Counted from the stretch's first letter, positions 54,024 through 63,174 are shown. The stretch is DNA of 64,000 nucleotides from Alkalihalobacillus trypoxylicola (GCF_001590785.1 NZ_LTAO01000023.1:63142-127141), one strand, 5' to 3'. The notes: generated from the letters alone by a model not told the origin. Translations and numbers: made by a program.

Positions 54024-54153
54024 GTTTGATAATATCAAACTATGTTCTTATAATAATCTTTAAAAATAGTGTTTGTTTATAACCCAAACACTTCTTTAAC
54101 TATTTGTATTAGTTAGAACATACTATATCATTCGCATTTTGTAAACGGTTTAA
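54024..54153 (-). promoter_or_regulatory. Operators upstream of the xylonate operon
   Basis: Three sites lie between yjhG and the IclR gene. The first is the perfect palindrome GTTTGATAATATCAAAC (54024-54040). The second is an inverted repeat, GTGTTTG...CAAACAC (54069-54091). The third is a cre-like TGTAAACGGTTTAA (54140-54153, 13/14). The palindromes are candidate sites for the neighbouring IclR protein. Confidence 0.55.
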
Positions 54154-54163
54154 TTAGAGATCA

Positions 54164-54925
54164 TTACAGACTATAACCCAACTTTTTAGAAATAATAGCT
54201 GCTTCACTTTTTAGATAAAAAACGATTTCTTCCATTTTAGGTTTATTCAATCTAGCTGTCGGTCCAGAAATACTAATGGCTGCATTCACTTGGTTTTTAT
54301 TGTTATAAATTGGAACTGCTATACACGTTAAACCTACTTCTAGCTCTTCATGATCGACCGCGTATCCGTTTTCTGCTGCTGTTTGAATAGCAGTTAGAAA
54401 TTCTTTTTCATTTTTAATCGTACGCTCTGTATATATGTGATACGTTTGGGTCTTCGATAAAGACGTTAAATAGTTATCATCTTTTTGAGAAACTAATACT
54501 TTTCCAATAGCCGTGCAGTAGATAGGTGCTCTTTTACCAATTCTCGAATACATAACTATGGCCGACTGACCTTCTATTTTATCTATATAAACAGCTTCTC
54601 CTTCTTCTAATAGCGCTAAATGAGTGGTCTCCCCAAATTGATTAGCAATTTTTTCGATGTGTGGCCTAGCAATTCTTCGTACATCCAAATGATTGAGAAC
54701 GTTCGTTCCTTTTTCCAAAAATCGAAGACCTAGCCTATATTTTTCTGATTCTTTATCCTGCTCAATATAACCATGATAAGCCAATGTTTTTAACAAGCCA
54801 TGAACCGTGCTTTTATGAAGATTGAGAGCCTGGCTAATTTCTGTTAATTTTAGTTCCTGCGTACTCTCGGTAAATAAATCAACAATTCGCAGGGCTCTAT
54901 CTACTGAGTTAATCAGTTTACTCAT
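54164..54925 (-). CDS. IclR-family transcriptional regulator
   Basis: A 253-residue regulator. The N-terminal winged helix (SVDRALRIVDLFTESTQELKLTEISQALNLHKSTVHGLLKTL) is followed by the IclR effector domain with THLALLEEGEAVYIDKIEG, IGKRAPIYCTAIGKVLVS and VGLTCIAVPIYN. Such proteins (KdgR, for example) control sugar-acid catabolism and bind 2-keto-3-deoxy acids or related metabolites. It is just upstream of yjhG, same strand, separated by 175 bp of palindromes, so it probably represses the xylonate operon. AAAGGAGAGG precedes the ATG. Confidence 0.92.
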   Translation of the reverse strand: MSKLINSVDRALRIVDLFTESTQELKLTEISQALNLHKSTVHGLLKTLAYHGYIEQDKESEKYRLGLRFLEKGTNVLNHLDVRRIARPHIEKIANQFGETTHLALLEEGEAVYIDKIEGQSAIVMYSRIGKRAPIYCTAIGKVLVSQKDDNYLTSLSKTQTYHIYTERTIKNEKEFLTAIQTAAENGYAVDHEELEVGLTCIAVPIYNNKNQVNAAISISGPTARLNKPKMEEIVFYLKSEAAIISKKLGYSL

Positions 54926-55007
54926 CTTACCTCTCCTTTTTTGTACTATCTTAACATCAATTTTTTAAGAAAGATAGAATTCCCATTATCACCCGTGATT
55001 AAGTAGC

Positions 55008-55060
55008 ATAAAAAAAGCCTGCTAGCAAAGCCTTCGAAAAAGACTTTAGCCAACAGACTT
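55008..55060 (-). terminator. glnA terminator
   Basis: On the minus strand AGTCTGTTGGCTAAAG pairs imperfectly with CTTTGCTAGCAGGCT and runs into TTTTTTT. Confidence 0.75.
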
Positions 55061-55080
55061 AACATTATTATACTTGGTTA

Positions 55081-56439
55081 TTAAAACTTAGATTGATAAG
55101 CTTCAACTTCCCAACCAGTTACAGTTGTGCGGAAGTCATCCCACTCGCCACGCTTTAAAGCGATATACTCAGAAAATGCATGCTCACCAAATGTCTTCAG
55201 GCCAATTTCTCCTGTTTCAAAACGGTCCACCGCTTGCTCTAAGTTCGTAGGTAGATTTTCGATTCCACGAGCTTCTATCTCATCTAAAGACATATGGAAG
55301 ATATCTGCATCAACTGAAGGTGGTGCAGATAATTCACGCTCCACTCCATCTAAACCAGCAGAAGCCACTACAGCAAAAGCTAAATATGGATTTGCAGAAG
55401 GATCTGGACAACGAATTTCTACTCGAGTACCAGCTCCACGAGTAGCCGGGATACGAATTAAAGCCGAACGGTTAGAAGCAGACCATGCAATATAACAAGG
55501 CGCTTCATATCCAGGAACTAAACGTTTATAAGAATTTACTAACGGATTCGTTACAGCTACAAAGTCCTTTACATTCTCAATAAGACCGGCAATGAATTGG
55601 TAAGCTGATTCTGATAATCCTAATTTATCTGACTCATCATAAAAAGCATTTTCTTGCTTCTCATTATTGAATAAAGAAATATTTGTATGCATTCCACTTC
55701 CATTAGCACCTGCTAATGGTTTTGGCATAAAGGTTGCATGCAATCCGAATTGCTTTGCAACTGTCTTAACCACCCATTTATAAGTGGTAGCAGCATCTGC
55801 TGAAGCTAGTGCATCTGCATACTTAAAATTAATTTCGTGCTGACCAATCGCTACTTCATGGTGAGAAGCTTCAATAGTAAAGCCCATCATTTTCAGCGCT
55901 TTATAAATAGCTAAACGAACTTTTTCCCCTTCATCCTTTGGTGAAGGCTCAAAATATCCCCCCACATCTTGCGTGCGGATAGTCGGCTGACCATATTCAT
56001 CTGTTTCAAATAAGAAGAATTCAAGCTCGGGACCTACACTAATTGAATAACCTTTGTCAGCAGCTCTCTTTACGGTCTTTTTTAACACATTACGAGGGTC
56101 GCCCTCGAAGTCGTTTCCGTCTGGAGTCGTGACACTACATAAAAATCTAGCTTCAGAATAGCCTTCCTCTTCAGTCCAAGGTAATACAGCAAATGTAGAT
56201 AAATCAGGATTTAAGTATAAATCAGACTGATTAATAGGAGTAAAACCAGTAATAGATGAACCATCAAACATAACTTTTCCGTCTACAGCTTGCTGTAATT
56301 GCTCTGCTGTAATAGTTACATGCTTCAATGTCCCTTCAATATCAACAAACTGCATATGAAGTAATTCAACACTCTTTTTTTCGATGGTCTCCTTAATTTC
56401 TTGCAATAAGCTCTCTCTCGTTGGCGTTTTTACCGTCAT
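55081..56439 (-). CDS. glnA: Glutamine synthetase type I-alpha, paralogue without Arg62
   Basis: A protein of about 452 residues that makes glutamine from glutamate, ammonia and ATP. GS-I motifs are VMFDGSSITGF, GPELEFFLF, EASHHEVAIGQHEINFKYA, KPLAGANGSGMHTN, the Glu flap NSYKRLVPGYEAPCYIAWSASNRS and RIPATRGAGTRVE. There is no adenylylation tyrosine (DIFHMS at that place), so it is type I-alpha. In B. subtilis the DGSSIEGFVRI segment holds Arg62, needed for glutamine feedback and TnrA signalling; here the segment is DGSSITGFTPI, with Pro. ATG 56439 (AAGGAAG upstream) is preferred to 56460, which lies within a GlnR box. No glnR is upstream, unlike the usual glnRA operon. Confidence 0.92.
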   Translation of the reverse strand: MTVKTPTRESLLQEIKETIEKKSVELLHMQFVDIEGTLKHVTITAEQLQQAVDGKVMFDGSSITGFTPINQSDLYLNPDLSTFAVLPWTEEEGYSEARFLCSVTTPDGNDFEGDPRNVLKKTVKRAADKGYSISVGPELEFFLFETDEYGQPTIRTQDVGGYFEPSPKDEGEKVRLAIYKALKMMGFTIEASHHEVAIGQHEINFKYADALASADAATTYKWVVKTVAKQFGLHATFMPKPLAGANGSGMHTNISLFNNEKQENAFYDESDKLGLSESAYQFIAGLIENVKDFVAVTNPLVNSYKRLVPGYEAPCYIAWSASNRSALIRIPATRGAGTRVEIRCPDPSANPYLAFAVVASAGLDGVERELSAPPSVDADIFHMSLDEIEARGIENLPTNLEQAVDRFETGEIGLKTFGEHAFSEYIALKRGEWDDFRTTVTGWEVEAYQSKF

Positions 56440-56459
56440 CCCCACACACTTCCTTTTCA

Positions 56460-56476
56460 TGTAAACTTTTATTACA
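56460..56476. promoter_or_regulatory. GlnR/TnrA box overlapping the 5' end of glnA
   Basis: TGTAAACTTTTATTACA is an exact TGTNAN7TNACA match. It ends 21 bp before the glnA ATG, downstream of the probable promoter, a repressing position. Confidence 0.75.
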
Positions 56477-56528
56477 TCTTCTTGTTATATACTACTCTAT
56501 GATTTTCAGACTATTTTCGCAATCGATA

Positions 56529-56545
56529 TGTAAGATTATCTAACA
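56529..56545. promoter_or_regulatory. GlnR/TnrA box upstream of glnA
   Basis: TGTAAGATTATCTAACA matches TGTNAN7TNACA exactly. A TAGTATAT -10-like element lies about 40-50 bp downstream, so the box sits near -50. The rest of the 440-bp gap to cshA (56546-56828) holds no gene and nothing else definite. Confidence 0.75.
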
Positions 56546-56828
56546 TAGAATTATTTGGCTCCTTTTCGTCTCTCGTCAATATTAATATTTTAATAAAATA
56601 AACACCTTTTTCGCCTAAATCCTTTAAAAACAGCTATAATTTTAATTCACAAAGGAACGTACTCCATCATTTGCGTACTAGTCGTACATTTTATTAGTTA
56701 GTGCATAGGTAGATTTATCGTTCATATTTCTATCCATATAAATAAAGAGCGCTATCATTGGTCAGAAAACTTTACCAATATGATATATACATTTTATGTA
56801 TAGAGATTGAGTCCATATTGATTTATAA

Positions 56829-56865
56829 ACAAAAAAGGTCTGAGAAACATTCTCTCAGACCTTTA
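56829..56865 (-). terminator. cshA terminator
   Basis: GGTCTGAGA and TCTCAGACC form a perfect stem and are followed by TTTTTT on the minus strand. Confidence 0.9.
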
Positions 56866-56879
56866 GTATACTTATTTTC

Positions 56880-58367
56880 TTACGCTTGCTTTTTACGTCT
56901 TTGCTGTGTTTTTCCACCACGCTGTTGTTGTGATTGATTACTTCTGCCACCTCGACGATTACGTTCACGAGAATCGTTACGACGTCTGTCATCACCACTT
57001 CTTCTAGAACGGTAAGGCTTCCCACCATCTGCGCGACGTTTTTTTGTTCTTAAAGGAGCTTCTCCAGTTAATTTTACATCATCTGTATTCGGCTCTTTCG
57101 TTAACAATTTTAACGCTGCTGCTAATGCAGTAGTAGCGTCTGTTTCCTGTAATAAATCTTTTGCCATCATACGGTAATGCTGGATGGTCTCATCATCTAG
57201 TTTTGCTTTTAATTGTTCAAGAACTAATTTTTGTTGACCTTGCATAGCTTCTTCGAAAGTTGGCATAGAACGCTTCGTAATTTTTTTCTTAGAAAGCTTC
57301 TCAATGGCAAGTACATGCTCTTTTTCAGAAGGTGTTGCAAAAGTAACCGCAACTCCTGATTTTCCAGCACGCCCTGTACGACCAATACGGTGGACATAGC
57401 TTTCTGGATCCTGTGGAAGGTCAAAATTATATACATGCGTAACTCCGCTTATATCTAGACCTCTTGCTGCAACATCTGTCGCAACTAAAATATCAATTAA
57501 GCCATTTTTAAACTTTCGAAGTACACTATCACGCTTAGCTTGATTTAGGTCTCCATGAAGTCCTTCTGCACGATATCCTCTTTTAATGAGTGCTTCCGAT
57601 AATTCATCCACACGTCTTTTTGTACGACCGAACACAATCGCTAACTCAGGAGTATGAATATCAATAAAGCGACATAAAGAATCGAATTTTTGTCTTTCAT
57701 GTATTTCAATATAAAATTGTTCAATATTCTCCATCGTTACTTCTTTAGCTTTCACGGCAATTTTTTCTGGGTTATGCATAAATTGCTGAGCTAATTTTTC
57801 AATACGCTTTGGCATAGTTGCTGAAAACAACAAAGTTTGTCTTTCCTTAGGTGTTTCTTTTAAAATCGTTTCAATATCTTCAATGAAGCCCATATTTAAC
57901 ATTTCATCTGCTTCATCTAATACAACCATATCTACATTTGCAAGCTTAATCGTTTTTCTATTCATATGGTCCATTAAACGACCTGGTGTTGCCACAACAA
58001 TATGAGGCTTGCGTTTTAGATCGCGGATTTGTTTTCTCATATCCTGCCCGCCATAAACGACAACCGTACGAACGCCTTTATATTTTCCAAATTTCACAAG
58101 TGATTCAGATACTTGGTTGGCGAGTTCTCGAGTCGGAGCTAAGATAAGCGCTTGAACAACATCGCTTTCTATATCAATTTTTTCAATTAAAGGTACACCA
58201 AAAGCTCCCGTTTTTCCAGTTCCTGTTTGAGCTTGACCAATAACATCTCTTCCTTCTAAAGTTGTAGGAATGGTCGCATTTTGAATAGGCGTTGCCTCTG
58301 CAAAGCCCATTTCCTCTAAAGCTCTAACGACATTGTGATTCAAATTAAATTCATAAAAAGTTGGCAA
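56880..58367 (-). CDS. cshA: DEAD-box ATP-dependent RNA helicase CshA
   Basis: A DEAD-box helicase of about 495 residues, part of the RNA degradosome-like machinery and cold adaptation in Bacillus. The core has the Q motif ([13 protein letters not shown]), Walker [31 protein letters not shown] and [10 protein letters not shown] in order. The C-terminal tail is very basic, with Arg/Gly/Gln repeats, typical of CshA. The frame extends upstream to an ATG at 58448, but no ribosome site is there; TTG 58367 has AAAGGAG 9 nt upstream and gives [22 protein letters not shown], which aligns with B. subtilis CshA. A shared terminator and leader lie upstream. Confidence 0.9.
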   Translation of the reverse strand: MPTFYEFNLNHNVVRALEEMGFAEATPIQNATIPTTLEGRDVIGQAQTGTGKTGAFGVPLIEKIDIESDVVQALILAPTRELANQVSESLVKFGKYKGVRTVVVYGGQDMRKQIRDLKRKPHIVVATPGRLMDHMNRKTIKLANVDMVVLDEADEMLNMGFIEDIETILKETPKERQTLLFSATMPKRIEKLAQQFMHNPEKIAVKAKEVTMENIEQFYIEIHERQKFDSLCRFIDIHTPELAIVFGRTKRRVDELSEALIKRGYRAEGLHGDLNQAKRDSVLRKFKNGLIDILVATDVAARGLDISGVTHVYNFDLPQDPESYVHRIGRTGRAGKSGVAVTFATPSEKEHVLAIEKLSKKKITKRSMPTFEEAMQGQQKLVLEQLKAKLDDETIQHYRMMAKDLLQETDATTALAAALKLLTKEPNTDDVKLTGEAPLRTKKRRADGGKPYRSRRSGDDRRRNDSRERNRRGGRSNQSQQQRGGKTQQRRKKQA

Positions 58368-58812
58368 ATTAAATTTCTCCTTTTTTTCTATTTTTTTTAC
58401 GCCTTTATGCTGCTGCGACACATAAAGATAGGAGTTTTCTTTAGCCATAACTTGATGACACTACATCAAGCTTGTATCTTTTGATTAGCATCTACATTTA
58501 TTTAACTATATTTAAGCTACGAAAGCCTGTATCTTTATAATTAAGAATACTCCACATTAAAAGGTTACCCTAAAAATGAGAATGACAACTGTTCATTTTT
58601 TAACATTTATTATTTCAACGAACTTTATTTACTCTAATAAGGATGTTTTGAGCAAAGAAAAACCATACCCCACAACGATCTTGGAATATGGTCGTCATTC
58701 TGATAATATGTGTCACCCAATCAAAAGGGTGCGCAAATTTATTTAACCGTTCTTTATCTTAACACGGAGCATGATAAAAATCAATGTACGGTTTAAATCA
58801 ATAGTTCATTAT
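58368..58812 (-). other. cshA leader with upstream terminator
   Basis: The 445 bp between the alpha-glucosidase stop and cshA hold no gene. A hairpin ACCATATTCC...GGGGTATGGT followed by TTTTTC (58656-58692) reads as the glucosidase terminator or a leader attenuator. A second small hairpin, CACCC/GGGTG, is at about 58715-58730. An 81-bp open stretch directly before cshA is in frame but lacks a start signal. Confidence 0.55.
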
Positions 58813-60465
58813 TTAACTAATTTTATACACTCTTGCCTCAAACGGAGATAAAGTAGTTAAATGGTTGACCGTATCAACGTTGGATAAAAGCAATTTCGCA
58901 TCTGCTCCAATAGGGAAGCTAAAGTTAGCTGCTCTTCCAAACATGTTGACTAAAATTAAGTAGCATTCACCCTTCCACTTTCTTGTATAACCGAATACTT
59001 GCTGATGATCATTTAAAATGAGGTTGTACTCTCCATAAATAAGACCTTCATTTTCTTTTCTTATCGCAATCATTTTTTTGTAATAGGACAAAATCGAATG
59101 AGGATCAGATAATTGCTGGTCAACATTAATTTCTTTATAATTTGGATTTACTTTCATCCAACTCTTACTTGCGTCTGTGAATCCTGCTAACGATTTCGAA
59201 TTCCACTGCATCGGCGTTCTTGAGTTATCTCTTCCCTTTTGCCAAATAACCTCCATTACTTCCTGATGCGATTTCCCCTTAGCTATTTCTATTTCATAAT
59301 AATTTAGCATTCCAACATCATTATAATCCTCAATATGAGGAAATTTAACATTAGTCATTCCTATTTCTTGACCTTGATAAATAAATGGTGTTCCCTGCAT
59401 AAAGAAATACATAGTAGCTAGCGCTTTAGCACTCTCTTGCCAATACTCCTGGTCGTCTCCCCATGCAGATACACTTCTCGTTTGATCATGATTCTCTAAA
59501 AAAAGAGCATTCCATCCAAAACCCTGCAATCCATTTTGCCATTTCGATAATATTTTCTTTAGCTGTATAAGATTAAAGTCTTCACCTGTTTCTTTTTCCC
59601 ATAAGCCCAAGTGCTCAAATTGGAAAATCATATTAAAAGCGCCTTTATCTTGGTCTACCCATAAATCGCTTTGTTCTACTGAAACACCGTTGGCTTCTCC
59701 AACCGTCATAATATCGTAATGATCGAAGGTTTCTTTTTTTAATTCTTGTAAAAAAAGATGGATTCCCTCTTGATTCATATGGCCTTCAAATGAAGGAACA
59801 TAATCAAGTTGTTTTGGATTTGGCAAATCTGGAAAGCCCTTCACTTTTTTTATATGAGAAATGGCATCGACTCTAAAACCATCTATCCCTTTATCTAACC
59901 ACCAATTCATCATTTTATATAGTGCACTTCTTACCTCAGAATTTTCCCAATTCAGATCAGGTTGTTTTTTTGAAAAAACATGCATGAAGTATTGTTTTGT
60001 ATTCGGATCATACTGCCAAGCCGATCCATTAAAAATAGACTCCCAATTGTTAGGCTCAGAACCATCAGCAGCTGGGTCTGCCCAAATATACCAGTCTCTT
60101 TTCGGGTTATCTTTTGATGATTTTGATTCTACAAACCAAGAATGTTCATCTGAGGTATGATTAATGACTAAATCAATAATTAATTTCATCCCACGAGCAT
60201 GGACTTCATTTAATAACTGATCAAAATCCGCCATCGTTCCAAAATCCTCCATAATTTCTTGATAATCACTAATATCATAGCCATTATCATCATTTGGAGA
60301 ACGATACATCGGACAAATCCAAATCACCTCAACACCCAAATCTTGAATGTATTCTAATTTTTCAATAATTCCTTGTAAGTCGCCAATCCCATCACCATTA
60401 GAATCTTTAAAGCTTCTCGGGTAAATTTGATAGGCAACCGCTTCCTTCCACCAATTTTTCAACAT
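58813..60465 (-). CDS. malL: Alpha-glucosidase, GH13 (oligo-1,6-glucosidase type)
   Basis: A cytosolic GH13 enzyme of about 550 residues. It has the GH13 regions DLVINHTS, GFRVDAISH (nucleophile Asp), the acid Glu in VGEANGV and FLENHDQ (His-Asp pair). WWKEAVAYQIYPRSFKDSNGDGIGDLQGIIEKL is typical of oligo-1,6-glucosidases such as MalL; the trehalose-6-phosphate hydrolase TreA is a close alternative. The frame opens at 60573, but MLKNWWKEAVAYQ at 60465 with GGGAG upstream is the family start. It diverges from a PTS EIICB gene across LacI-type operators, so it probably hydrolyses the phosphorylated or free alpha-glucoside taken in by that PTS. Confidence 0.88.
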   Translation of the reverse strand: MLKNWWKEAVAYQIYPRSFKDSNGDGIGDLQGIIEKLEYIQDLGVEVIWICPMYRSPNDDNGYDISDYQEIMEDFGTMADFDQLLNEVHARGMKLIIDLVINHTSDEHSWFVESKSSKDNPKRDWYIWADPAADGSEPNNWESIFNGSAWQYDPNTKQYFMHVFSKKQPDLNWENSEVRSALYKMMNWWLDKGIDGFRVDAISHIKKVKGFPDLPNPKQLDYVPSFEGHMNQEGIHLFLQELKKETFDHYDIMTVGEANGVSVEQSDLWVDQDKGAFNMIFQFEHLGLWEKETGEDFNLIQLKKILSKWQNGLQGFGWNALFLENHDQTRSVSAWGDDQEYWQESAKALATMYFFMQGTPFIYQGQEIGMTNVKFPHIEDYNDVGMLNYYEIEIAKGKSHQEVMEVIWQKGRDNSRTPMQWNSKSLAGFTDASKSWMKVNPNYKEINVDQQLSDPHSILSYYKKMIAIRKENEGLIYGEYNLILNDHQQVFGYTRKWKGECYLILVNMFGRAANFSFPIGADAKLLLSNVDTVNHLTTLSPFEARVYKIS

Positions 60466-60510
60466 TTCATTCTCACTCCCGTCCCATTCAACTAACAAAC
60501 CATAAATTAG

Positions 60511-60634
60511 GCAAACGTTTGTCCTTGCATTCATTATAAAAGACAAATTCATTTTATACAAGTTGACATTCATAGAACGAAATTACTTGCATTTTTTTAT
60601 ATAACTCTTTAAAATAATTTGTGCAAACGATTGC
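60511..60634. promoter_or_regulatory. Two LacI-family operators between malL and the PTS gene
   Basis: GCAAACGTTTGTCC at 60511-60524 has the palindromic core CAAACGTTTG. GCAAACGATTGC at 60623-60634 fits GCAANCGNTTGC. They flank the divergent promoter region and imply a LacI-family repressor encoded elsewhere. Confidence 0.6.
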
Positions 60635-60666
60635 TCATATCATTCTAAAAGGTGGTTTAATTTCTT

Positions 60667-62331
60667 ATGAAACAACTATTTTCCTTTGATTTCTGGCAAA
60701 AGCTTGGGAAGGCACTACTTGTTGTGGTAGCCGTTATGCCAGCAGCCGGAATCATGATTTCTCTTGGAAAGCTCATCATGATGGCCGAGGTTAATTTAAC
60801 CTTTATCACAACAACAGGAATCGTCATGGAGGATATCGGCTGGGCGATTATTGGCAATTTGCATATTCTTTTTGCAGTAGCCATCGGGGGCTCTTGGGCA
60901 AAAGAACGAGCTGGAGGGGCTTTCGCATCGTTACTTGCTTTTATACTAATTAACCGAATTACTGGGGCATTGTTCGGAATTACTGATGAAATGCTCCTTA
61001 ACCCTGATTCCACCATTTCATTCTTTGGAAGAGACTTAATTGTAAGCGATTATTTTACTTCAATATTAGGCGCTCCTGCACTAAATATGGGTGTATTTAT
61101 CGGTATTATTTCTGGTTTTCTCGGAGCTAGTATCTTTAATCGCTTTTACAACTTTAATAAGCTTCCTCAATCTCTTTCCTTTTTCAACGGAAAGCGCTTT
61201 GTCCCATTTGTCGTGATTGGGGGCTCTGTTTTAACAGCATTAGCACTATCTTCTTTTTGGCCATTTATCCAAACTTGGCTAAATGATTTCGGGCGTTGGA
61301 TTGCGACTTCTAGAGATACGGCACCTATTATTGCCCCTTTTATCTTCGGTACTCTAGAAAGGTTGTTACTTCCGTTTGGATTGCATCATATGTTGACTGT
61401 TCCTATCAATTATACAGAGCTTGGAGGAACCTACACAATATTAACTGGACCTAACGCCGGAAGTGTTGTAGCAGGACAAGATCCTTTATGGCTAGCTTGG
61501 ATTACTGACTTAAACAATATGTTAGCGTCAGGTAATACCTTAGGTTATACACAATTATTAAATGATGTTACACCGGCCCGTTTTAAAGTTGGACAAATGA
61601 TTCTATCTTCAGCTGCATTAATTGGTGCTGCTTTAGCCATGTATAAAAATGTTGATATAGACAAAAGAAAAAAATATAAACCTATGTATTTATCTGCTGG
61701 TTTAGCTGTATTTTTAACAGGTGTAACAGAACCGATTGAATTTTTATTTATGTTTGCTGCTCCTGTTCTATTTATTGTCTATGCTATTTTGACCGGCTTA
61801 GCTTTTGCTATTGTTGATATTATCGATATAAGAGTTCATTCATTTGGAATCATTGAATTTTTGACTCGTACACCGATGACCCTTTATGCTGGTTTATGGG
61901 CTGATATTGTCAATTTTGTATTGGCTTGTCTTATTTTCTTTGGATTAAACTTCTTCACCTTCCATTTCTTAATTAAAAAATTAAATTTACCTACTCCAGG
62001 TCGACGTGGAAATTATATCGAGAACGAAGAAGGAAAAGAACCTGTTGATACTAAAAATGGTACTAATACAGAATCGTCTACCGAGAAAACAAACCAAGCA
62101 ACAGCTATTATTGCTCTTCTAGGTGGAAGAGAAAATATTGTAGAGGTCGATGCTTGCATGACTAGACTTCGTGTTACGGTAAAAGATTCTAAAAAAGTAT
62201 CCGATGAAAAAGCTTGGAAGGAAAACGGTGCTTTAGGGTTGATTTTAAAAAACGAAGGAGTACAAGCGATTTACGGACCAAAAGCTGATATTTTAAAATC
62301 TGATATTCACGATCAATTAGGTGAAGACTAA
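60667..62331 (+). CDS. PTS system EIICB component, alpha-glucoside/maltose type
   Basis: A 554-residue sugar permease of the glucose-maltose PTS family. The IIC part (about 1-440) has about ten membrane helices with GKALLVVVAVMPAAGIMISLG, GTLERLLLPFGLHHMLTVP and the conserved GVTEPIEFLFMF. A linker rich in Thr/Asn leads to the IIB domain, with phosphorylated cysteine in VDACMTRLRV. There is no IIA domain, so phosphate must come from another EIIA, such as that of the glucose PTS. The start is an ATG with AAAGGTGG upstream. It is linked divergently to a glucosidase and in operon with a phosphodiesterase-fold protein. Confidence 0.92.
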   Translation: MKQLFSFDFWQKLGKALLVVVAVMPAAGIMISLGKLIMMAEVNLTFITTTGIVMEDIGWAIIGNLHILFAVAIGGSWAKERAGGAFASLLAFILINRITGALFGITDEMLLNPDSTISFFGRDLIVSDYFTSILGAPALNMGVFIGIISGFLGASIFNRFYNFNKLPQSLSFFNGKRFVPFVVIGGSVLTALALSSFWPFIQTWLNDFGRWIATSRDTAPIIAPFIFGTLERLLLPFGLHHMLTVPINYTELGGTYTILTGPNAGSVVAGQDPLWLAWITDLNNMLASGNTLGYTQLLNDVTPARFKVGQMILSSAALIGAALAMYKNVDIDKRKKYKPMYLSAGLAVFLTGVTEPIEFLFMFAAPVLFIVYAILTGLAFAIVDIIDIRVHSFGIIEFLTRTPMTLYAGLWADIVNFVLACLIFFGLNFFTFHFLIKKLNLPTPGRRGNYIENEEGKEPVDTKNGTNTESSTEKTNQATAIIALLGGRENIVEVDACMTRLRVTVKDSKKVSDEKAWKENGALGLILKNEGVQAIYGPKADILKSDIHDQLGED

Positions 62332-63116
62332 TGAAGCTACTCACACTAAACACACATTCTTGGCAGGAGGAGCATCAGGACGATAAAATCGATATCCTTG
62401 CCCGCCAAATAGCCGAGGAGAAGTTTGATGTAATTGCTTTGCAAGAAGTAAATCAGTCGATACATTCTCCTATTAAAAAAGGAAATGTAAAAGAAAATCT
62501 TTTTGTAGAAGTTTTATTGGAAAGATTAAAACAATATTCTCCAAAAGATTATCAATATATATGGGACATCTCTCATTATAGTTATGGCGAATATGAAGAA
62601 GGTGTAGCTTTATTAACTCACCACCCTATTATTTCCTCCCGCTCTTTTTTCGTTTCAAAAAGCGAAGAACTGACGAACTGGAAAACTAGAAAAATCATAT
62701 GTGCTACCATTAAAATAGGGAAAGAAAAATTAGACTTTTATAGTTGTCATCTCGGATGGTGGTCAGATTCGGACGAGCCAGCTCTTCACCAAATGGAGCG
62801 CTTGTTACATTCTTTATCCAAGAAACGAACGAGCTACCTGTTAGGAGATTTCAACAGTCCTTCTAACGTTCGTAATCAAAGCTATGATTACTTGATTAAC
62901 CATGGATTATTTGATACTTATTCTATGGCACTTGAAAAAGATTCAGGTATTACAGTAAAAGGAGACATTGCCGGCTGGAGTAAGAATACTAATGATTTAA
63001 GGATAGACTTTGTATTTACAACTGAAAAAAAACCTATCAGAAAATCTACTGTCATCTTTAACGGCACTAACGCTCCTATTGTATCTGATCATTTTGGAGT
63101 TATGGTAGACATCTAA
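62331..63116 (+). CDS. Endonuclease/exonuclease/phosphatase-family protein
   Basis: A 261-residue protein of the EEP fold (DNase I-like). It has TLNTHSWQ at the N-terminus, the metal-binding Glu in IALQEVNQ, CHLGWWSD, the LLGDFNSPSN motif (Asp-Asn) and final SDHFGVMVDI (Asp-His). This fold covers nucleases, inositol phosphatases and sphingomyelinases; which substrate is not clear. It overlaps the PTS stop by one base (TAATG), so it is translationally coupled to a sugar importer, suggesting a sugar-phosphate or related phosphodiester substrate. There is no signal peptide. Confidence 0.85.
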   Translation: MKLLTLNTHSWQEEHQDDKIDILARQIAEEKFDVIALQEVNQSIHSPIKKGNVKENLFVEVLLERLKQYSPKDYQYIWDISHYSYGEYEEGVALLTHHPIISSRSFFVSKSEELTNWKTRKIICATIKIGKEKLDFYSCHLGWWSDSDEPALHQMERLLHSLSKKRTSYLLGDFNSPSNVRNQSYDYLINHGLFDTYSMALEKDSGITVKGDIAGWSKNTNDLRIDFVFTTEKKPIRKSTVIFNGTNAPIVSDHFGVMVDI

Positions 63117-63174
63117 CAAAAGATAATGAAAAAAATCTATTATCAAATCATTTCATATAGCGAAACTTGAAATG

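Noticed and set aside
60466-60573. N-terminal extension of the alpha-glucosidase
   Set aside because: The family start MLKNWWKEAVAYQIYPRS at 60465 has a ribosome site, and the extension covers a LacI-type operator.
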